A DNA stretch of 64,000 bases from Coriolopsis trogii (lineage: Eukaryota > Basidiomycota > Agaricomycetes > Polyporales > Polyporaceae): positions 2,108,001 through 2,172,000 of the forward strand of contig JAHYIO010000004.1 of NCBI GenBank assembly GCA_020543525.1, in the 5' to 3' direction. Below the pieces are notes generated by a model. That model was not told where the DNA came from, searched no databases, and worked only from the letters and a program-made list of their open reading frames with translations. Numbering within the stretch: the first letter of the stretch is position 1; every line of letters begins with the position of its first letter. The position numbers were made by a program, and so were the translations under genes. This document shows, one piece after another, positions 11,983 to 25,100 of this stretch.

Positions 11983-13539
11983 TTAATCTGAAGTCTCCGC
12001 ATGGCCGCGAGGATCTCCAACCATGGACGACGGCCCACCCGCGTCAGCGTTGACATAGGCACCGGGAGGTGCGCTAGGTGCGACGCCATCACGAGCTGCA
12101 CTCCGAGTCGCGCGATCGCGAGCTAGTCCAGCGGCGAGTGGTCCGCCATCCGACTCGGACGCATACGCGGACTCCTCGCTACCGCCTGCAGTCTCTGGCG
12201 CTGCTGTAGAGTCGCGAGCCTCAGAGGACACAGCGACGTGCGATCCGGCCGCGTCCGTGCCTCGGTGGGGTGCTGACGTGCTCCGTCCGGCGACTCTCGT
12301 CTCAGCGGTCACTTCGGAGACAGCTGGATCTCCGGTGTCGTGCGTGACGCCCTCGAGGGTTCCATGCAAGCCTCCGCCAGACCGCCTAAGAGCATCCGGG
12401 TCGTTCGAGCCATCAGCTCCAATGCGAGGTTCACCAGGCAACATCGTCTCGGGTGGAATGGATCCGGCTGGGCTCAGAGCGAGCCTGGGATGTTTGCGAG
12501 CGTCGGATGGGGTGTGCGGTGTCTGTGATGTGGCCTGAGGGATATGGACCCCGGCAGACTCGGAGAAGGTTCGAACAGGAGTACCTCCAAGCGGGAGAGA
12601 GACGTATGGATCGGCAGTGTGAGAGGATGTTGGTGGAGGTTCCTCGACAATTTCCGGAACGTGAGGTGGAACATGATGAAGTGACTTGTCGACGTTCGTG
12701 TGCTGAGGGGATGCCGAAGACGGTTGACTGGATCCGGATGCGAGCTGAGCAGTCTCGGCTAGGACCGGTAGTATGTCTTCGGGCCCGGATGCACATCCAT
12801 CCACAGGCTTAGGTTCGGAGGATGATCCGCCATAGTCGCCAGGCTGTCCAGCCACGGATGAAGCATCTGCGTCGCTGTTCAGCGAGGGCTCGGCCGCAGG
12901 AGAAGGGTCAACAACAGCCGAGTCGCTTGACCCTCGCTCGACAGCGGCGGATGTCACGCATCACAGGCGTCACTCGTTGGAGGAGTGAGTAGCAAGTATG
13001 ACTGTACGTTGAATGCTGTTAGGATCGCAGAGAAGAGGCCCGCCTGTTTCACCGTAAGCAAAAGACTGGGGAGCCGACATCCAGGACGTACGTAGACGAG
13101 AAGAGTGTCAATTTCGCTGTTCAATTTCTGCCAAATTTCTGCACTGTCTCATCGCTGTAGTTCTCTACGACATCGGTCAACTTGGTCTAAGCCTCTTTCG
13201 TCTCCTCTTCATTGAATGTCTTCTTCGCTTCTCGACAATGCTCCTAAGCCATCAATCAAGTCGATGAGTATGATCGTGGTTAATCGCTCCCGGAGACACC
13301 ATTCTCTACCTGGAGGTCTGGTAGGCTCCAGCTCGGAGGTATATAGGTGGCATGCTAGTGAGAATCTCTTAAGGTAAGAGCGGGATGGCAATCTGTTGGC
13401 GTCACATACTGTCGAAGAGGCTGTCGTGTTCTCTGGCGCAACTCTCTCGCTAGGAACGACATTCACACCAGTCGTCGGAGGGTTGATGCTGGAAGAAGGG
13501 TCTGAAGGAGCAGATAGCTTAGGTACGGAAGTCGACATG
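11983..13539 (-). pseudogene. DUF6535 gene with the core deleted (unit B)
   Basis: The Ser/Pro/Glu-rich C-terminal tail (11983-12957) is fused to an N-terminal piece. Minus-strand residues around 13050-12990 read KQAGLFSAILTAFNVQSY-like, the first membrane segment. The ATG at 13539 (MSTSVPKLSAPSD) matches the MSTT/MSTS starts of the two full genes. Membrane segments 2-4 and the middle of the protein are missing, and the junction near 12957-12970 shifts frame. It is a deletion derivative and unlikely to be functional. Confidence 0.65.
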
Positions 13540-13866
13540 GTAGTGAGGAGAGACCTGCCGAGTACTGTGTGGCGCATTTGTTGACCAAAAACAAACACAG
13601 CGCTAGACATGGCCTGGGCGGCCCGACTTCTCCGGAAGATGCTGAGAGGTTGAGATCCGGATCTACGGTGTTGAGTCGCCCGTCTCATCCCTGCTTGCGT
13701 TCGACTCATAGTGGCCCTTCTGGCACCTTTGCTTCAAGTCATACACAAGAGCTCGAGGCCCAAAAGACACAAGATCAGATAGCTGACGACGCTCATTCAA
13801 GCGTTCAAGAGTACGATATACATTACGCAGATAGCCCTGTCGAGTCCAACGAGTACAGAACGTGCA
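13540..13866. other. Spacer between DUF6535 relic and F-box-like relic
   Basis: About 330 bp with a plus-strand open frame that has no counterpart in the other units and no motif I recognise. No gene called. Confidence 0.3.
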
Positions 13867-15430
13867 TCACCAGCCCGAGAAATGCTGATCCTCTCCGTCA
13901 GGCACCCTGACCCGACTCATCCGACACGGAAACCTCGTATGGATATTCAGACCTCTTCCGGTCAGTGGCCCACGGAAGAACTGCTCGGTCTTCAGCACAT
14001 CCGCTGCTAGCACCTCGGCGGCGATCGGGCCACGGCCAGCGCTGTTCGGTAAGGCAACCCCTCGCTGCAGTCGCTGTCCCTGATCTAAATGGCACGCTCT
14101 CGGATGAACGTCAAACACCAGAAAATCCCGGGTGTGGAAGCCAACCACACAGCGTGAGCCGGACACGTCGAGGCTGAGATTCGTCGTGTGCCCTTCATTG
14201 GAGCGGGACGCGATCTGCACGACATGCGACCTGTTTGGTCCCCACTACTCCCAGCGATACCTCACGGTATAGGGGCGGATAGTTGCGGCTTGCCAGTATC
14301 CGTCCGGGAGATAGCGGCGTATAGTGGAGAGCGGGACGAGGAAAAGGAGGGTGTCGCGCTTGGGATGGGGCTTGTCGAGTTGGACTGTCATCGCGACTAC
14401 GAGGAGTTGGCGCGCTGGGTCTGCATAGAAGAGGGGTCGGTCGTCAGGATGGAGCTGAGGCCTGGATAGAAACACCTTCACGCGCCGTGCCCACGGATGG
14501 ATGGTGGGCTTGATGATGGGAAATGGCATGCAAAGTGCCTCTTGCTCCTCTCCGCACGTGCCTGAAGCTATGTCGAGGTCGAATTTAAAGACACGGATGG
14601 CCACGCAGCTAATCACTATGATGTGTGATTCATCCAGGATTTGGCACAATACCGTAGAGAGAGACATGTAACGCTGTAGGAGGCATGAGATACGCTTTCC
14701 AAGAGTTAGGCCAGACATACCCAGACGACAGCCCCAGTCCGCCAATTGACCACCTGGATCAGGGTATCGATGATATTATGCGCCGACAGCAGCTCATCCC
14801 TCCCATACTCGGATACAAACTGTTCGACGAGTAAATCGTGAAAGACTGTGAGTTCGGAATGTTCTACGAATACTTCATCGGCGGAGGCTCTCGGGCCTCT
14901 GAGATGGTGCGAGAGGAATTTGCCGTTCTGTGCTGCATCGGGATGGGGGAAGGAGTTTGTGGACAAGGAGAACAGATGGTGTTCGTATGTGAGAATCCTG
15001 CACGTTAGATCAGTCAACGTTCCCTGACATGCTGGTGACGAAAGCTTACGACTCCGTCGGTTAGTATGAGCAGGTCTTGGCCAAGATCGACAGTATAGTG
15101 CAGGTCCTCCAGCAAAGTGGTATACCGTATCGAGCATAGACATGCGGACTCCCAAGATGGACGGTAGAGCTCGAGTTCGTCGCGGTGTTCTGTGGTGTAG
15201 ACGAGCACCCCGCCGGTATGCACCAGCAGCACTCTCTGTGGTGGAGGCTTCGAAAGCCTAAGCAAGGGCAAGGTGCCCTCTTCAGGGCTAACCTTCAAGA
15301 TAGCGTCTAACCGTTTGACTGGTGTGAGCTCGTCAGCAATCAGCCATGGACCATGCCGCTGACGGCAAGCTGGAGACGATATCGCAGGTGTATGTCGTTT
15401 TTGATGAATGTGGCGAACGTACGACAGGTC
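13867..15430 (-). pseudogene. F-box/propeller-type protein relic
   Basis: Consecutive minus-strand exons give the feel of agaricomycete F-box proteins with a C-terminal beta-propeller-like region. RYRLQLAVSGMVHG (near 15390-15350) recalls the conserved YRIELAVAGMVDG motif that follows the F-box. It is then broken by a stop before LIADELTPVKRLDAIL. Downstream pieces include VLLVHTGGVLVYTTEH, ILTYEHHLFSLSTNSF (after a short GTAAGC...GCAG intron) and PIIKPTIHPWARRVKVF. Blocks continue to about 13867. No F-box helices are visible upstream because the Kre9/Knh1-like relic starts at once. Probably a 5'-truncated pseudogene; the family call is from motif memory. Confidence 0.45.
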
Positions 15431-15465
15431 GGTCTGGGGACGTCAGTGCTTTCCGCTGAGTGACT

Positions 15466-16030
15466 CTATACGACTATAGCAGCGACCACCCACCGCCAAG
15501 GATGGACACAGCCATCACGCTCGCAAGCACAAGGAAATGCATCCGTGCGCCCTCCACAGCACTGGTCGCGCTCACGCCGTTGGTGGGCGGAGGGAAGGTA
15601 GTTGCGAAGCCGACTGTAGGGTTGGGCCTGACAGAGACCGTGACCGTTGACGCACATGAGGCGGGAGGTATGGTGCCGTCTCCGGCGTCCAAAACGGCGA
15701 AGCGCTGGGAGGCGCCGTATCGTGTGTTGAGTTGAGGAAGAGGAGGTAGTAGTCATCGCCGGTGGGGATGTCCTGAATGAGAGGTTGATGGCACCCTTGT
15801 AGCTCGCCGCGGGTACTGTTGACGGGTGGAGGATGAGCGTAGGGAACGGAAGGCGCGTTTGGCGGCAAGTTGGGGACCAAGAGGGAATTGAGGACGTACC
15901 GTTTCTTGCAACAAAGATGAGTACTTCCGCTCGAGCTCATACATGCAAGCTCAATGTCAACGCCTGTAACTCCATTTAAAGGGCCCTTTGTCCATGTGAC
16001 GGGAGTAACAGTCCGCTGGATTCCCTACGC
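15466..16030 (-). pseudogene. Kre9/Knh1-like GPI-anchored protein, copy 3
   Basis: Best preserved copy. Minus-strand reading: an Ig-like part, then VPNLPPNAP, LIQDIPTGDDYYLLFLNST (about 15775-15730), a linker, TVTVSVRPNPTVGFATTFPP, and a C-terminal hydrophobic run MHFLVLASVMAVSILGGGW expected of a GPI-anchor signal, ending at about 15474. Known: Kre9/Knh1-like N-terminal domain proteins are secreted, Ser/Thr-rich, cell-wall or membrane anchored. A frameshift just after LNSTHDT (around 15715-15725) separates the two frames, since ASQRFAVLDAG lies in the downstream frame. This copy also serves as the empty-site reference for the 34.5-kb insertion. Confidence 0.6.
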
Positions 16031-16413
16031 AGGCTAAGAAACCACGAAGTAGTCTGTGGACTCTTATCATCATGATGGTCCTGCCATAGTGACGAGGAGC
16101 AGGCGAATGAGAGTGCAGAGGTTCATGTCGGAAGGACGAGGAGGCAACGGTTCGACCGGTCCGCAATACTGGTGAGCGCGCTTACGAGGGCAAACGCCCA
16201 GCGACTCTCTCCGCTCCTCCAGTCTCTCTTGCTCACGCTCTACAGTGCAACAAGCTCGACTGTCTGCCCGTGCCCCCTCGTCTTCTCTCAACACACTTGC
16301 TCCGTGTCGCTTGTACTCGCTCTCTCAGCCTCTCTACTGGGACAGAGCACGTCATGGCAGCTATGGCCTCTTCGAAGTTTGGCTCCCCTCCACGATCCGA
16401 CGCCCTGGTCGCT
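16031..16413. other. Unit C sequence left of the MULE
   Basis: Matches roughly 400-880 of unit A in shortened form, including the CTGGAACAGAGCACG-like stretch. No gene seen. Confidence 0.4.
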
Positions 16414-16422
16414 GGGATTCCA
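16414..16422. repeat. 9-bp target site duplication, left of MULE
   Basis: GGGATTCCA, repeated exactly at 20268-20276. Nine base pairs is the usual length for Mutator-like elements. Confidence 0.9.
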
Positions 16423-16696
16423 GGAAGGTGAGCACAACCACCCACTTTCCTGATCAGGAATAGTCCCATCAGCTTATCTCACCCCAACGTCAATCCCCTT
16501 CCTGCCTTATACAGTATCATCCCGCCGCCCATCCCGCCCATCCCGCCCTCCCCTTCCTGCTCGTCGCACTCCATCATTATCGCGCGCGCGGGCGGCGTTT
16601 CGCTCGCAATCAATAGAAAACATGTATAATCAAGCTTTTGTACCATATTACTGAGGCTTTCATAGCAAATACTATGGGAATCATGCACCTCTGGGG
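16423..16696 (+). repeat. MULE left terminal inverted repeat
   Basis: Reverse complement of 19995-20267 with few differences. Similarity fades after the CATAGCAAATACTATGGGAA region. Confidence 0.85.
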
Positions 16697-16966
16697 CTCC
16701 TTGGCTGCGGGCAGCACTATCAGGCGGCAAGGGCATGCTGCTGGTCTGATGTCACTGTACCTGTGAGAGCATTGTGAGTGTGCAACATAGAAGACATGCA
16801 CAAACATGAAAATATGGGGAGAGGGGGTAGTAAGGTCATGATAATAAAGAGATGCAAGGTGTTACAATATGGGTTTTGCAGCCGCATTGAGCATATGCCA
16901 AGCCCTGGGGCCCCTGATTTTCTTGCACTACTTCACCGTCCCCTCGTCTGCATCCTCTGCATATCT

Positions 16967-19900
16967 ATGGGGTCAACACGCACCCCGAAGGTGAATTCCG
17001 CGGCAGGCGGATTCCTAAAATGGGTACATGTCAGCCACAAGGAAGCAAACAAGGAGAACGTAGCTGTCAAAGCGCGCCGCAAAGCTTCGAACGTCTACCT
17101 CCACAAGCTATGGCTCACTCCCGACCAGATGACAAGACTGCAAGTGCTGTATCAGACAAACGCTATTGAGAAGCATGAATATGACCCACGTCAAGATGCA
17201 GACCAAGTCGCAGCTGCGGCTCTTCTTGCAACGATTGGCTTAGACCTTGATGCTCGCCAGAGCCTCGGCAACCGGTGGAGTGTTCGGTGGGGAAAGTCGT
17301 CTGAAAAAGGAGAAGCTGAGGGCTGGGGCCAAGAGGAGACCTGTCGAACACTATATCAGTGGTGCGTAGAACTGTCCTGGGACTGTAAAGCTTGTGCGGT
17401 AACCCAATTACCTTCTACAGCGACTGCGGCTATGATCACACTGTCCGCAAGTTTAAGACTCGTCGGAATCCAGTTGATTTCACAGGCTGCCTTGCCCATG
17501 TTGAGGTGCTCTATCAGGTCAAGACAAGCAAGGTTCTACTTATACGCGGTCATTTTGAGCACAACGACGCGTGTAAATCAGCTTTCACGGCACGTATCCC
17601 TACCTTCCCACTCCATCCCTCAGTATTCGCGGCCGCACTCGAACAGCTCCAGCTTGGGGCGCAGCTTTCAGAGATACAAGAGACGAACAGAAACCTTATC
17701 AGACAATGTGGCTATCCTGAGCAGCCGAGAGACTTACGTTCATCCCAATTCCGGTGGTTATTACGGAAATCTGACACCCGCTCCCTCTACTGTCAATTCA
17801 ATCGGCTCCGCGGCATCCGTACCTCGGTTCCACCTCATGTCAACGTGCACGAGTGGCTGGACCCAACATCACCTGCATACATCCAGGCCTTTGCCGATGC
17901 TGTCTTCCACTATTCGGCGTGCGCCGAGAAGGAGGATCGTTTCGAGGTCTGTATCGCAACGGACGACATGCGTCATTCAACATGGCAATATGCGCACGAC
18001 TCACAGCTCATCCTGGACGGGACTTTTGGTGTCTGTGACCGGAAGGTCCTGCTCTTCATCGCCATGGGCGTTGATGAACACAACCGGGGAGTGCCTCTGG
18101 CGTTCTTCTTCTTCTCTGCCCCTTCTGGAAACCAGCAGACATCAGCAGGCTACAACACTGAGATCCTCACAAAATTACTCAAGCAATGGAAAGAAGACCT
18201 CAAACGCATCAAAGGCATCAGCTTCCAACCCAAAGTCGCCATCACTGACACGGACCTGAAAGAACACGGTGCCCTGTTGGCTGTCTTCCCTGGCATCTGG
18301 CTACTCATCTGTCTGTTCCATCTCCGTCAGTCATGGCGCAACCATCGGACACGTGTACTCAAGGGAGCATCCGCTACTCACAATCAGTTGTGCGCTCGTC
18401 TTCGACGCCTTGAAGAGGTGCTGATTGCGTCCACGGACCATGCTGCTGCTATGCATCTACTCAGCGTCGAGTCACTGGTCATACAAGCAATGCCCAATGG
18501 CTCTGCACGTACCGGAGCTGAGGAGCACGTTGCGTATCTCAAAGCCTACTGGATGTCGGAGCCGTTGTGGGAGGGCTGGTCTACCTTTGCGCGCCAGCGA
18601 GCAGCCGAGATTCTCAAGTGCAAGATCACTGGCGTCCTGCCCACAACCAATCATCTCGAGGGGTTCAATGGCGTACTCAAGCGCAAGCATCTTCGTCGGT
18701 GGCAGAGAGGGGGTCGACGGCTGCGCGTGGATGTGCTCCTTCATCTCCTGGTCTTCTCCATCCTTCCTTCCATATTTCAGGCACGTGCACTTGAGAAGGA
18801 GGAGAACGCACGCCTCAGGAGCCAGCTGCACGCATTGCCGGGCGGGGAAGCACTTGTCAAACAACACATAGAACGACATGACGGTGCACGCTACTCGCGG
18901 AAACAGTACCCCCCTCCCATTGTCTATACCACTCTCACCGTCGACCCGGAGCGTGACATGCAGGCAGTGGATCTCGAGCAGCATGGCCAAATTGGCGTGC
19001 CCACGTTTGACGATCGAACTCGCACCTTCGAGTTTGACTGCTTCTCATCCGCCGCCCTTGCCTCAGATGTCTTGCCAACACGCTATACAATCTCACTCGG
19101 ACTGGATGGATCAGCCGGATGCTCGTGTCCTGACTACCTCTACAGAGGGCATGCATGCAAGCACATCCGTGCCGCGCTCCTCCGGCTCCAGTCGCTGCGC
19201 TTGCGCGGCCTTGCCATACCTGTGATTGACATACCTTGCACCGAGGACGAGGCACGTATCCGCTTTCTCAAGACACCACCCCTCGTAAAGCCCCTCACCA
19301 CCAACATCCCTCCCTCATCTCCTGCTACCAGTGATCCTGAACCTTCTAGTAGCCTCCCGATGTCCCCCGCCGAACTGCTGAGGCAACGCGCAGCCCAGGT
19401 TGTTGAGGATGTGGTGAGGGAGCCGGGTGACGTCTTCCAGTTCCGGAGAGATGAGTTGTTCTTGCAGACGAAGGCGGGCTCTGTCCAAGACGATGATGTG
19501 GTTGGAGAGAACGATGAAGAGCGTGATGAAGAGGACAGCGAAGATGACACGGACGACGAAGACGAGGGCAACATGGCCGGAATGGAAGGCAGGAAGGAAG
19601 CAGTGCAAGGGAGCGCGCATGCAGGTCTCAACCGACAAGTGGTGGGACGCGTTCTGTATGAACTTGACGTGATTGGACCGCAGTTGGGCGAGTTGTCGCG
19701 CCTCCTGCATGGCGCCTCTTTATCCGAGGCAGACGTTGATCGAACCTTGACTGCGAAGACTTATATGGACGAACTCTCCGCTCAACTCTCGCGGATGCTT
19801 TCTGACGTTGATGCCGAGAATTCCAGCGGCAGGTCGTCTCACGCGGTCCAAATGCCCTCTGCTCTCTTTCCTTCATCCGCATATCTCCACACAATCCCGC

Positions 19901-20028
19901 CGCTTCGACCATGCACCCCTCCCTCCATTAGTACTGCAAAACAGAACCAAGAGCGTATCCTTGCCGCCATCCTGCCGCCTTCACCCGAGAAGACCCAGAG
20001 GCGCCATGATTCTCATAGTATACACTAG
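16967..20028 (+). CDS. MULE transposase with SWIM zinc finger
   Basis: Cut-and-paste transposase. Exon 1 is 16967-17361 and exon 2 is 17421-20028. The 59-nt GT-AG intron restores frame, giving TLYQ-C-DCGYDHTVRKF and a product of 1000 residues. The MULE DDE core is visible: LILDGTFGV (first Asp at about 18016), KVAITDTDLKEHGALLAVF (second Asp, about 18247), a CLFHLRQSW C-x2-H motif, and TTNHLEGFNGVLKRKH (Glu at about 18658). A SWIM finger follows at 19120-19165 (CSCPDYLYRGHACKHI), then an acidic stretch (DDDVVGENDEERDEEDSEDD) near the C-terminus. The start is uncertain: the frame is open back to 16778. All catalytic residues I can check are present. Confidence 0.88.
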
Positions 20029-20267
20029 AAGAGCCTCTCTAATATGGTACAAAAGCTTGGTTATGCATGTTTTCTATCGATTGCGAGCAAAACGCCGCCC
20101 GCGCGCGCGATAATGATGGAGTGCGACGAGCAGGAAGGGGAGGGCGGGATGGGCGGGATGGGCGGCGGGATGATACTGTATAAGGCAGGAAGGGGATTGA
20201 CGCTGGGGTGAGATAAGCTGATGGGACTATTCCTGATCAGGAAAGTGGGTAGTCGTGCTCACCTTCC
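19995..20267 (-). repeat. MULE right terminal inverted repeat
   Basis: Reverse complement of 16423-16696. Overlaps the last codons of the transposase gene, as often in compact elements. Confidence 0.85.
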
Positions 20268-20276
20268 GGGATTCCA
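20268..20276. repeat. 9-bp target site duplication, right of MULE
   Basis: GGGATTCCA, identical to 16414-16422. Confidence 0.9.
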
Positions 20277-22197
20277 TGCCGCGCACCTGCGCGTTCCGGT
20301 AACGCAGGGCCCTAGCACAGCTTACTCTGGTGGGAGAAAGAGAGGGCTATCTGCCCCGGTATCGTCAGTCTACGGTGAGTCAACAGTCGTCTTCACCCTG
20401 TCCAGTCCTAGTACCCCGCACACCGGCATCCGTCTCAACTTATCTGGCTGCACATTGCATGTGTAATCGCTGGTTCAGACGCACACTCAAGGTAACGTCG
20501 GATGCCGTTCTTGCGTATTCGGTAATGCAGGTAGCCGCCTTCAATGTATTCCTCTTGGAACATGCTTCGCCAACGCGCCGTCGGCCTCTAGGCGTCGACG
20601 AAACTGCTCAGGACTATCGATGGTGACTCCGACCTTAGACGGGACGCCCAGTTTCACCACGTCCTGGCTATAGGCACTCCCGAATATCGAATATCATCCA
20701 TCAGCCCGTACGTATATCATCCACGCATATATCTCGTCTTGCTGCACCACTCGCGCTGTTTCTCATGAGGAGCACTATGTCAGACCAAGTCCTTCTAAGC
20801 GCTTGGACCGACGAGTACGATCGTACCGTCATCCATGGGCTCTGCAGGTGAGTACCAACGCTAATTCTGCATGTGGGGCTCACTAGCGTCGACGACCAAC
20901 TAGTCCTCCGACGAGGCAAAATCTTCAAAGCTTGTGCGAGGAGTGATGATCCCGATGATCCCGCAGGACCTCCTGGAGACGGACGCCTGATCTCAACGCT
21001 AGTTCCTTGGGCTACGTCTCCTGCATCAACACGCTGAGCTCTGCAGGCAACGCTTCATAGCTCCGCATTCGTTGGTCAGTCTTTCTTCTCATTCTGACAA
21101 CGACGCATATCCATATTCACTCTGATCTCTTTTGACCACGATGACCACACACCACCCCTGTCGTGTCCTCCTGCAGGCCCCTCAACGTCTACGAGGCTGT
21201 ACGCTTGTACGGACAACCTAGTCTGGGCCGCGCTAGCCAGGAATGAGCCTGAATAAGCTCGCTGCGCCCACTTGCCCTCACCCTCCGGCCAAGGAATCGT
21301 GATCACCAATAGTTTACGCATCGTGCTCCTACCTGTAAGTACTACATCTTCATGCGGACTCGCACCCGTGATGAAACCTTGCTATTGGGGCCGCGAAACG
21401 AGGACGACGATTCAATATCCGCCCGGCCCCAGGCCATGTAACGGGGACCGGTGTGCATGCAATGCGTTCATTGTCTCTCCTCCCTCATGGCTGGTGTCCG
21501 AGCAGGGTGCGGCGCCCTGCTTGCTCTCCAAGGTGTTAGCAGCTTCTGGACGGCCTCTTGTACCGTCACGCTTACGGCCGAAACGCCTTGCTATGACGAC
21601 TCAGAGGTGGCTTGTGATACGACACCGTCGCACACACGACGTAGCAAGTGCACCTGGCAGGCGAGCGACGCTCTGGATAGTCTGTACATACGGTGGTCAA
21701 AGAGTCGTTCGCGTACTGTACGTACCAACGCGCGCATCCCGTATGAGGGTTGACTACCGTGGCTGTAGAAAGTTTGTAACGTGCATTCTGTGCGGGATCT
21801 CACTGACGACACTGTGAACGATCTATTGTGTATCTCGTGCGGGTACGGGTTTTCGTGAGTACGGGAGTTGTCCAGGACGCGTGTCTCGAGCGGTGAGTGG
21901 CGAGTACGTGGGTGAATCGGAAGAACGGGTCTGGGACTGTATCAGCATACATGGCACAAACAACTATGCTCCAGACGTTGTGAGACGAGACAGAGATCAG
22001 ACAGGAACGAAACGGAGATAAGACAGAGACGGAACAAAGCGTATCAGGGCACGTAAGTTAACAGTATTGTCAAGCGTGCCAGCAACATAGGCATGACGGA
22101 GGAGAGAGCGAATACGAAAGGATGACCCACAACAAGAAATACTACTCGAAAGACGAACAGGAATGAGGAGATAGGTACAGAATGCGGATGTATGGCA
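20277..22197. other. Decayed repeat segment of unit C
   Basis: Third copy of the 900-2810 segment of unit A, the most diverged. No frame is conserved and no gene is called. Confidence 0.5.
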
Positions 22198-25100
22198 TTA
22201 CTTCGTTGTGGTCCCACGGCGAGGAGATCCAACCACGGACGACGGCCCCCCCGTGTCAGCGTCGACCTGGGCACCAGGAGATGCGCTAGGTGCGACACCA
22301 TCACGAGCTGCACTCCGAGTCGCGGGATCGCCACCGAGTAGTACAGCGGCGATTGAGCCGCCATCCGACTCGGGCGCAGACGCGGACTCGGACTCGGACT
22401 CGCGCTCGCTACCGCCTGCAGTCTCTGGCACCGCTGCAAGGTCGCGAGCATCAGAGTATGCAGCGACGTGCGATCCAGCCGTGTCCGTGCCTCGGCGGGG
22501 TGCTGACGTGCTCCGTCTGGCAACTCTCGTCTTAGCAGTCACTTCAGCGACAGCTGGATCTCCTGCGTCGGGCGCGAGACCCTTGCTGAGGGTCGGATGC
22601 AAGCCTCTGCCGGATGGCCTAAGAGCATCCGGCTCGTTCGAGCCATCACCTCCAATGCAAGGTGTACCAGACAGCATCGTTTCGGGTGGGATGGACTTGG
22701 TTGTGCTCAGAGCGAGCCCTGGATGGTCGCGGGTGTTGGACGGGGAGGGAGACGTTTGCGATGTAGCCTGGGGAATATGGGCGCCGGGGGACTCGGAGTA
22801 GGCTCGAACAGGAGTACCTCCGAGCGGGAGAGAGACGTATGGATCGGCAGTGTCAGAGAATGTTGGTGGAGATTCCTCGACAATTTCCGGGATGTGAGTT
22901 GGAACCTCATGAAGTGACTCGTCGACGATCTCGTGCTGAAGGGGTGTCGAAGACGGTCGATTGGATCCAGATGCGAGTTGAACAGTCGCGGCTAGGACCG
23001 GTGGCCTACTATCATCGGCCCCGGATATACATCTATCCAAAGGGTGAGGTTGGGAGGACGACACGCCGTATACACCAGGCTGTCCAGCCACGGACAAAGC
23101 ATCTGCGTCGTTGTTCAGCGAGAGCTCTGTCGCACGCGTAGGGTCAGCAGCAGCTAAGTCGCTCGACCCTCGCTCGACGGATACAGATGTCAGGCACAAG
23201 ACTGGGGCTGGAGTCTCACGGACGTCCGACGGTGCATCTCGGGCCTCGCTCCCAGTGTGAGTACTGAGCAATGTTGCATCGTGGCCGTCTTGACCAGACC
23301 CCTCGGACGGCATGGCTGCATCCGACAGAGTTCGTGTTGCTTGTACCTGTCCTACGTCCTGTGTTCCATGCACGATTGTAAGGCCAGAACACAATACAGC
23401 CAGAGTAACAAATTCGCACCTGCTGAGGCGGTACGAGACCGAGTTCACTGCGCCGCATCCCTCCCATCCATTCCTTGTTTTCGTCCGAAATCCAAAATGG
23501 AAGGCCCAGCCCATCCCCTTCACATGCATCGAGTAGTCGAGTCAAGCCCTTGACAAGCTCCCGGGAAAGTACTCCCCATCCGCTTCCATGAATGCGCAGC
23601 GTGTTCAGGAGATTATTTACTGCAGTTTGATATTTGTTTCCTGCATATGCTGTCCACTGCCGCAAGAACAGAGCATTCCCGAAGTCCATGAAGGCATGGC
23701 GTGTGTAGGCGCGAATGGTGTCGACCGTCTTCGTTTCCTCGAGATCCGCTTCTTCCTTGGCCTGCGTCGGGATGCACATCATCAGGAGAATATCTAGAGC
23801 ACGAACGTAGACTCCCGTGATGGAGGGATTGGGCGTCGAATGGTGATGGGATATGAGACGGCTGGCGGCGAGAGCAACTGTGAGATAATGGACTTGTGAG
23901 TGCTGCGAGCTGCGATGAATTGTATGTGCAGCTCACGAAATCGGCGCGTCATGATGTTCAGCGGGTGATTGCAGTTTTTCATCTCCCACAGCTGAAAGCG
24001 CGCTTCAATAAGAATATCTGACTGATATTCTTTTGCTGATGGCCAATCTGGATGTGCGAGTTGCCCGTACAAGACCGCCAAAGTCATCAATGCAAGATTG
24101 GCACTTTGCAGATCAGGTGGTGCAGTGGATTTTTTGAGATATGGCTTGGCGACATTTTCCAAGTCGGCGTTGTATTCAACATATAGTAGAAGTACCATTG
24201 CAGTACTAAAGGCGGCAGATGTGGCGTATGTCCAATGCTGGACATCGTTGTTCTCAGCATCCCCTCGAAGGTGCGCATTCTCCACATTGATTTGCAGGAA
24301 GCACCGGATTGCATTTGTAGCGCCAAGTTTCAAGATGCACGGAGTAGCAGCATTGAGATATGAGACATCCATCGTGGTCGTGTAGGCAGTAACAATGGTG
24401 GCCACATCTAGCTTCTCCCGTGTTTGCTCGAGCATCTTCCGTTCGCGTGCACTCCATGTAAGTCTTGTACCTTCAACAAAGCGCCTGGCGGCTCTAGATA
24501 GCCGTATGTGCCACCATCTGATATCAGACAGGGCAGACCACAACTTCCCTGAGAACATCTTGAGATACTCGACAGTTGGCTGACGAGACGCACCAGTTAG
24601 AAGCAGTGTGCTGAGGCGTACAAATTCGAAGACAGCACGTGATGTCGGTGATAGATATGAGCAGCCGTGGACAATGGACGGAAGGACAGTTGTCATGATA
24701 GTGAAGACGAGTAGGACACCAACGGAGAATGATGCTATGGAGGCGACCGTGGTGTTCAAGTGCCAGAGAAGAACGAGGAGGCCAGCAAAGAATAGGACTG
24801 ATGCGACCTGCAGCAAGACTGGGAGGAAGGCAACAATCGCCTCGACGCGCCATTTGATGAGGTTGTTGAGGCGGTATTGTCGGAGGCGGGCAGTCTGGCG
24901 TGAATTGCCAGACAAGCCGGAGCTGTATTCGTTCAACCATTGCTTGACGAGGATTCCGACGGAGGCGGCTGAGAGACTGAAAATGAGGCTGGAGAACCAG
25001 AGTGCGTTCAACCAGACGGCCCAGTTGGGGACTGAGGGGGGAGGAGAGGGCACGGCAGCCCGAGTCGTGGCAGGAAGGGTGGAGTTGACGAAGCGATCAT

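Larger units (their letters stand above)
9130..13560. repeat. Tandem unit B (truncated)
   Basis: Direct repeat of unit A: 9177-10150 matches 1-1060, 10150-11900 matches 1060-2810, and 11970-12957 matches the DUF6535 tail. After 12957 it jumps straight to the DUF6535 N-terminal region (12960-13539), so about 2 kb of the gene is missing. The karyopherin-like part is absent and an F-box-like relic follows instead. Confidence 0.7.
16423..20267 (+). mobile_element. Complete Mutator-like element (MULE), 3845 bp
   Basis: Bounded by exact 9-bp duplications and by inverted terminal repeats of about 270 bp (16423-16696 and 19995-20267) that start GGAAGGTGAGCAC. The repeats differ at only a handful of positions over the first 220 bp. 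They include a G/C-rich stretch with GCGCGCGCGGGCGGCG and an AAGCTTTTGTACCATATTA block. The only gene is the transposase at 16967-20028, which looks uninterrupted apart from one intron. Structure suggests a fairly recent, possibly autonomous copy. Confidence 0.92.
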
